Origin: Campylobacter sp.
GTDB lineage: Bacteria; Campylobacterota; Campylobacteria; Campylobacterales; Campylobacteraceae
Assembly: GCA_017940085.1 (NCBI GenBank)
Contig: JAGAZK010000183.1
Span: forward strand, 1-7,246
Length of the DNA: 7,246 bases
Direction: 5' to 3'
Numbering within the stretch: position 1 is the stretch's first letter; every line of letters starts with the position of its first letter. The notes under the pieces were generated by a model, which did not search any database, had not been told where the DNA came from, and saw only the letters and a program-made list of their open reading frames with translations. Both the position numbers and the translations under genes were made by a program. Below are positions 7,196 through 7,246 of the stretch, piece after piece.

Positions 7196-7246
7196 CTAAT
7201 CCTCCTTTTTAGGATTATAAAGTTCTGTTTGAACAGGAATTACAAA
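7196..7246 (-). CDS. 3' end of an upstream gene, possibly HerA-like ATPase (partial)
   Basis: An open frame enters from the right edge on the minus strand and ends at TAG (7196-7198). Its last 16 residues read FVIPVQTELYNPKKED. It is in operon with the NurA-family gene: the AAGGAGG site is inside its final codons, and the stop overlaps a possible GTG start as TAGTG. Because NurA nucleases are usually encoded with HerA, and HerA proteins tend to end in a beta strand with a PVxV-like motif, herA is the leading guess. Sixteen residues cannot prove this; the gene could be another ATPase or an unrelated partner. Confidence 0.5.
   Translation of the reverse strand, partial: FVIPVQTELYNPKKED
7201..7207 (-). 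promoter_or_regulatory. Strong Shine-Dalgarno for the NurA-family gene
   Basis: AAGGAGG, a seven-base match to the anti-Shine-Dalgarno, lies in the last codons of the preceding frame. It is four bases from GTG 7196 and ten from ATG 7190, so either start could be used; the ATG is preferred. It is the strongest ribosome-binding site in the window. The native genes show AAAGGA, AAAGGAG, or none. Confidence 0.7.

Overview
The window looks like chromosomal DNA of an Epsilonproteobacterium, most likely a Campylobacter. It is AT-rich, the hexamer AAATTT recurs throughout (densest from 1 to about 5830), Shine-Dalgarno sites are of the AAAGGA type, and sigma-70 -10 boxes stand without a clear -35. From memory, the order gmhA-hldE-hldD-gmhB followed by a divergent small cytochrome c matches the end of the LOS locus of C. 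jejuni (Cj1149c to Cj1153). The species cannot be fixed from sequence alone; the AAATTT-rich style suggests the C. fetus/hyointestinalis/lanienae side of the genus.

Region 1 (18-4722, minus strand) is a tight operon read gmhB > hldD > hldE > gmhA > waaL-like. The first four genes encode the whole ADP-L-glycero-beta-D-manno-heptose pathway: GmhA isomerises sedoheptulose 7-phosphate, the HldE kinase makes the 1,7-bisphosphate, GmhB removes the C7 phosphate, the HldE transferase adds AMP, and HldD epimerises the product. The last gene is a polytopic O-antigen ligase/polymerase family protein. Genes overlap or lie within a few bases of each other, so expression is probably coupled. A -10 box only 12 bases before gmhB implies a very short leader.

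Region 2 (4723-5855) starts with a 111-base intergenic stretch holding divergent promoters. It continues with a periplasmic monoheme cytochrome c (CccA-like), a perfect 20-base palindrome that is probably its terminator, and a membrane-anchored SGNH/GDSL hydrolase.

Region 3 (5856-7246, minus strand) differs in character: fewer AAATTT words and a full AAGGAGG ribosome-binding site. It holds a NurA-family nuclease gene with an internal four-cysteine zinc-ribbon motif, preceded by the last 16 codons of another gene that runs off the right edge. NurA nucleases normally work with the HerA hexameric ATPase/translocase, so the cut-off gene may be herA. This pair looks like an acquired accessory module, possibly for defence or DNA end processing, placed beside the conserved LPS/cytochrome block. 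It is the most interesting part of the window.

No tRNA, rRNA, CRISPR array, insertion sequence or phage integrase is visible, and no stretch above 300 bases lacks a gene.
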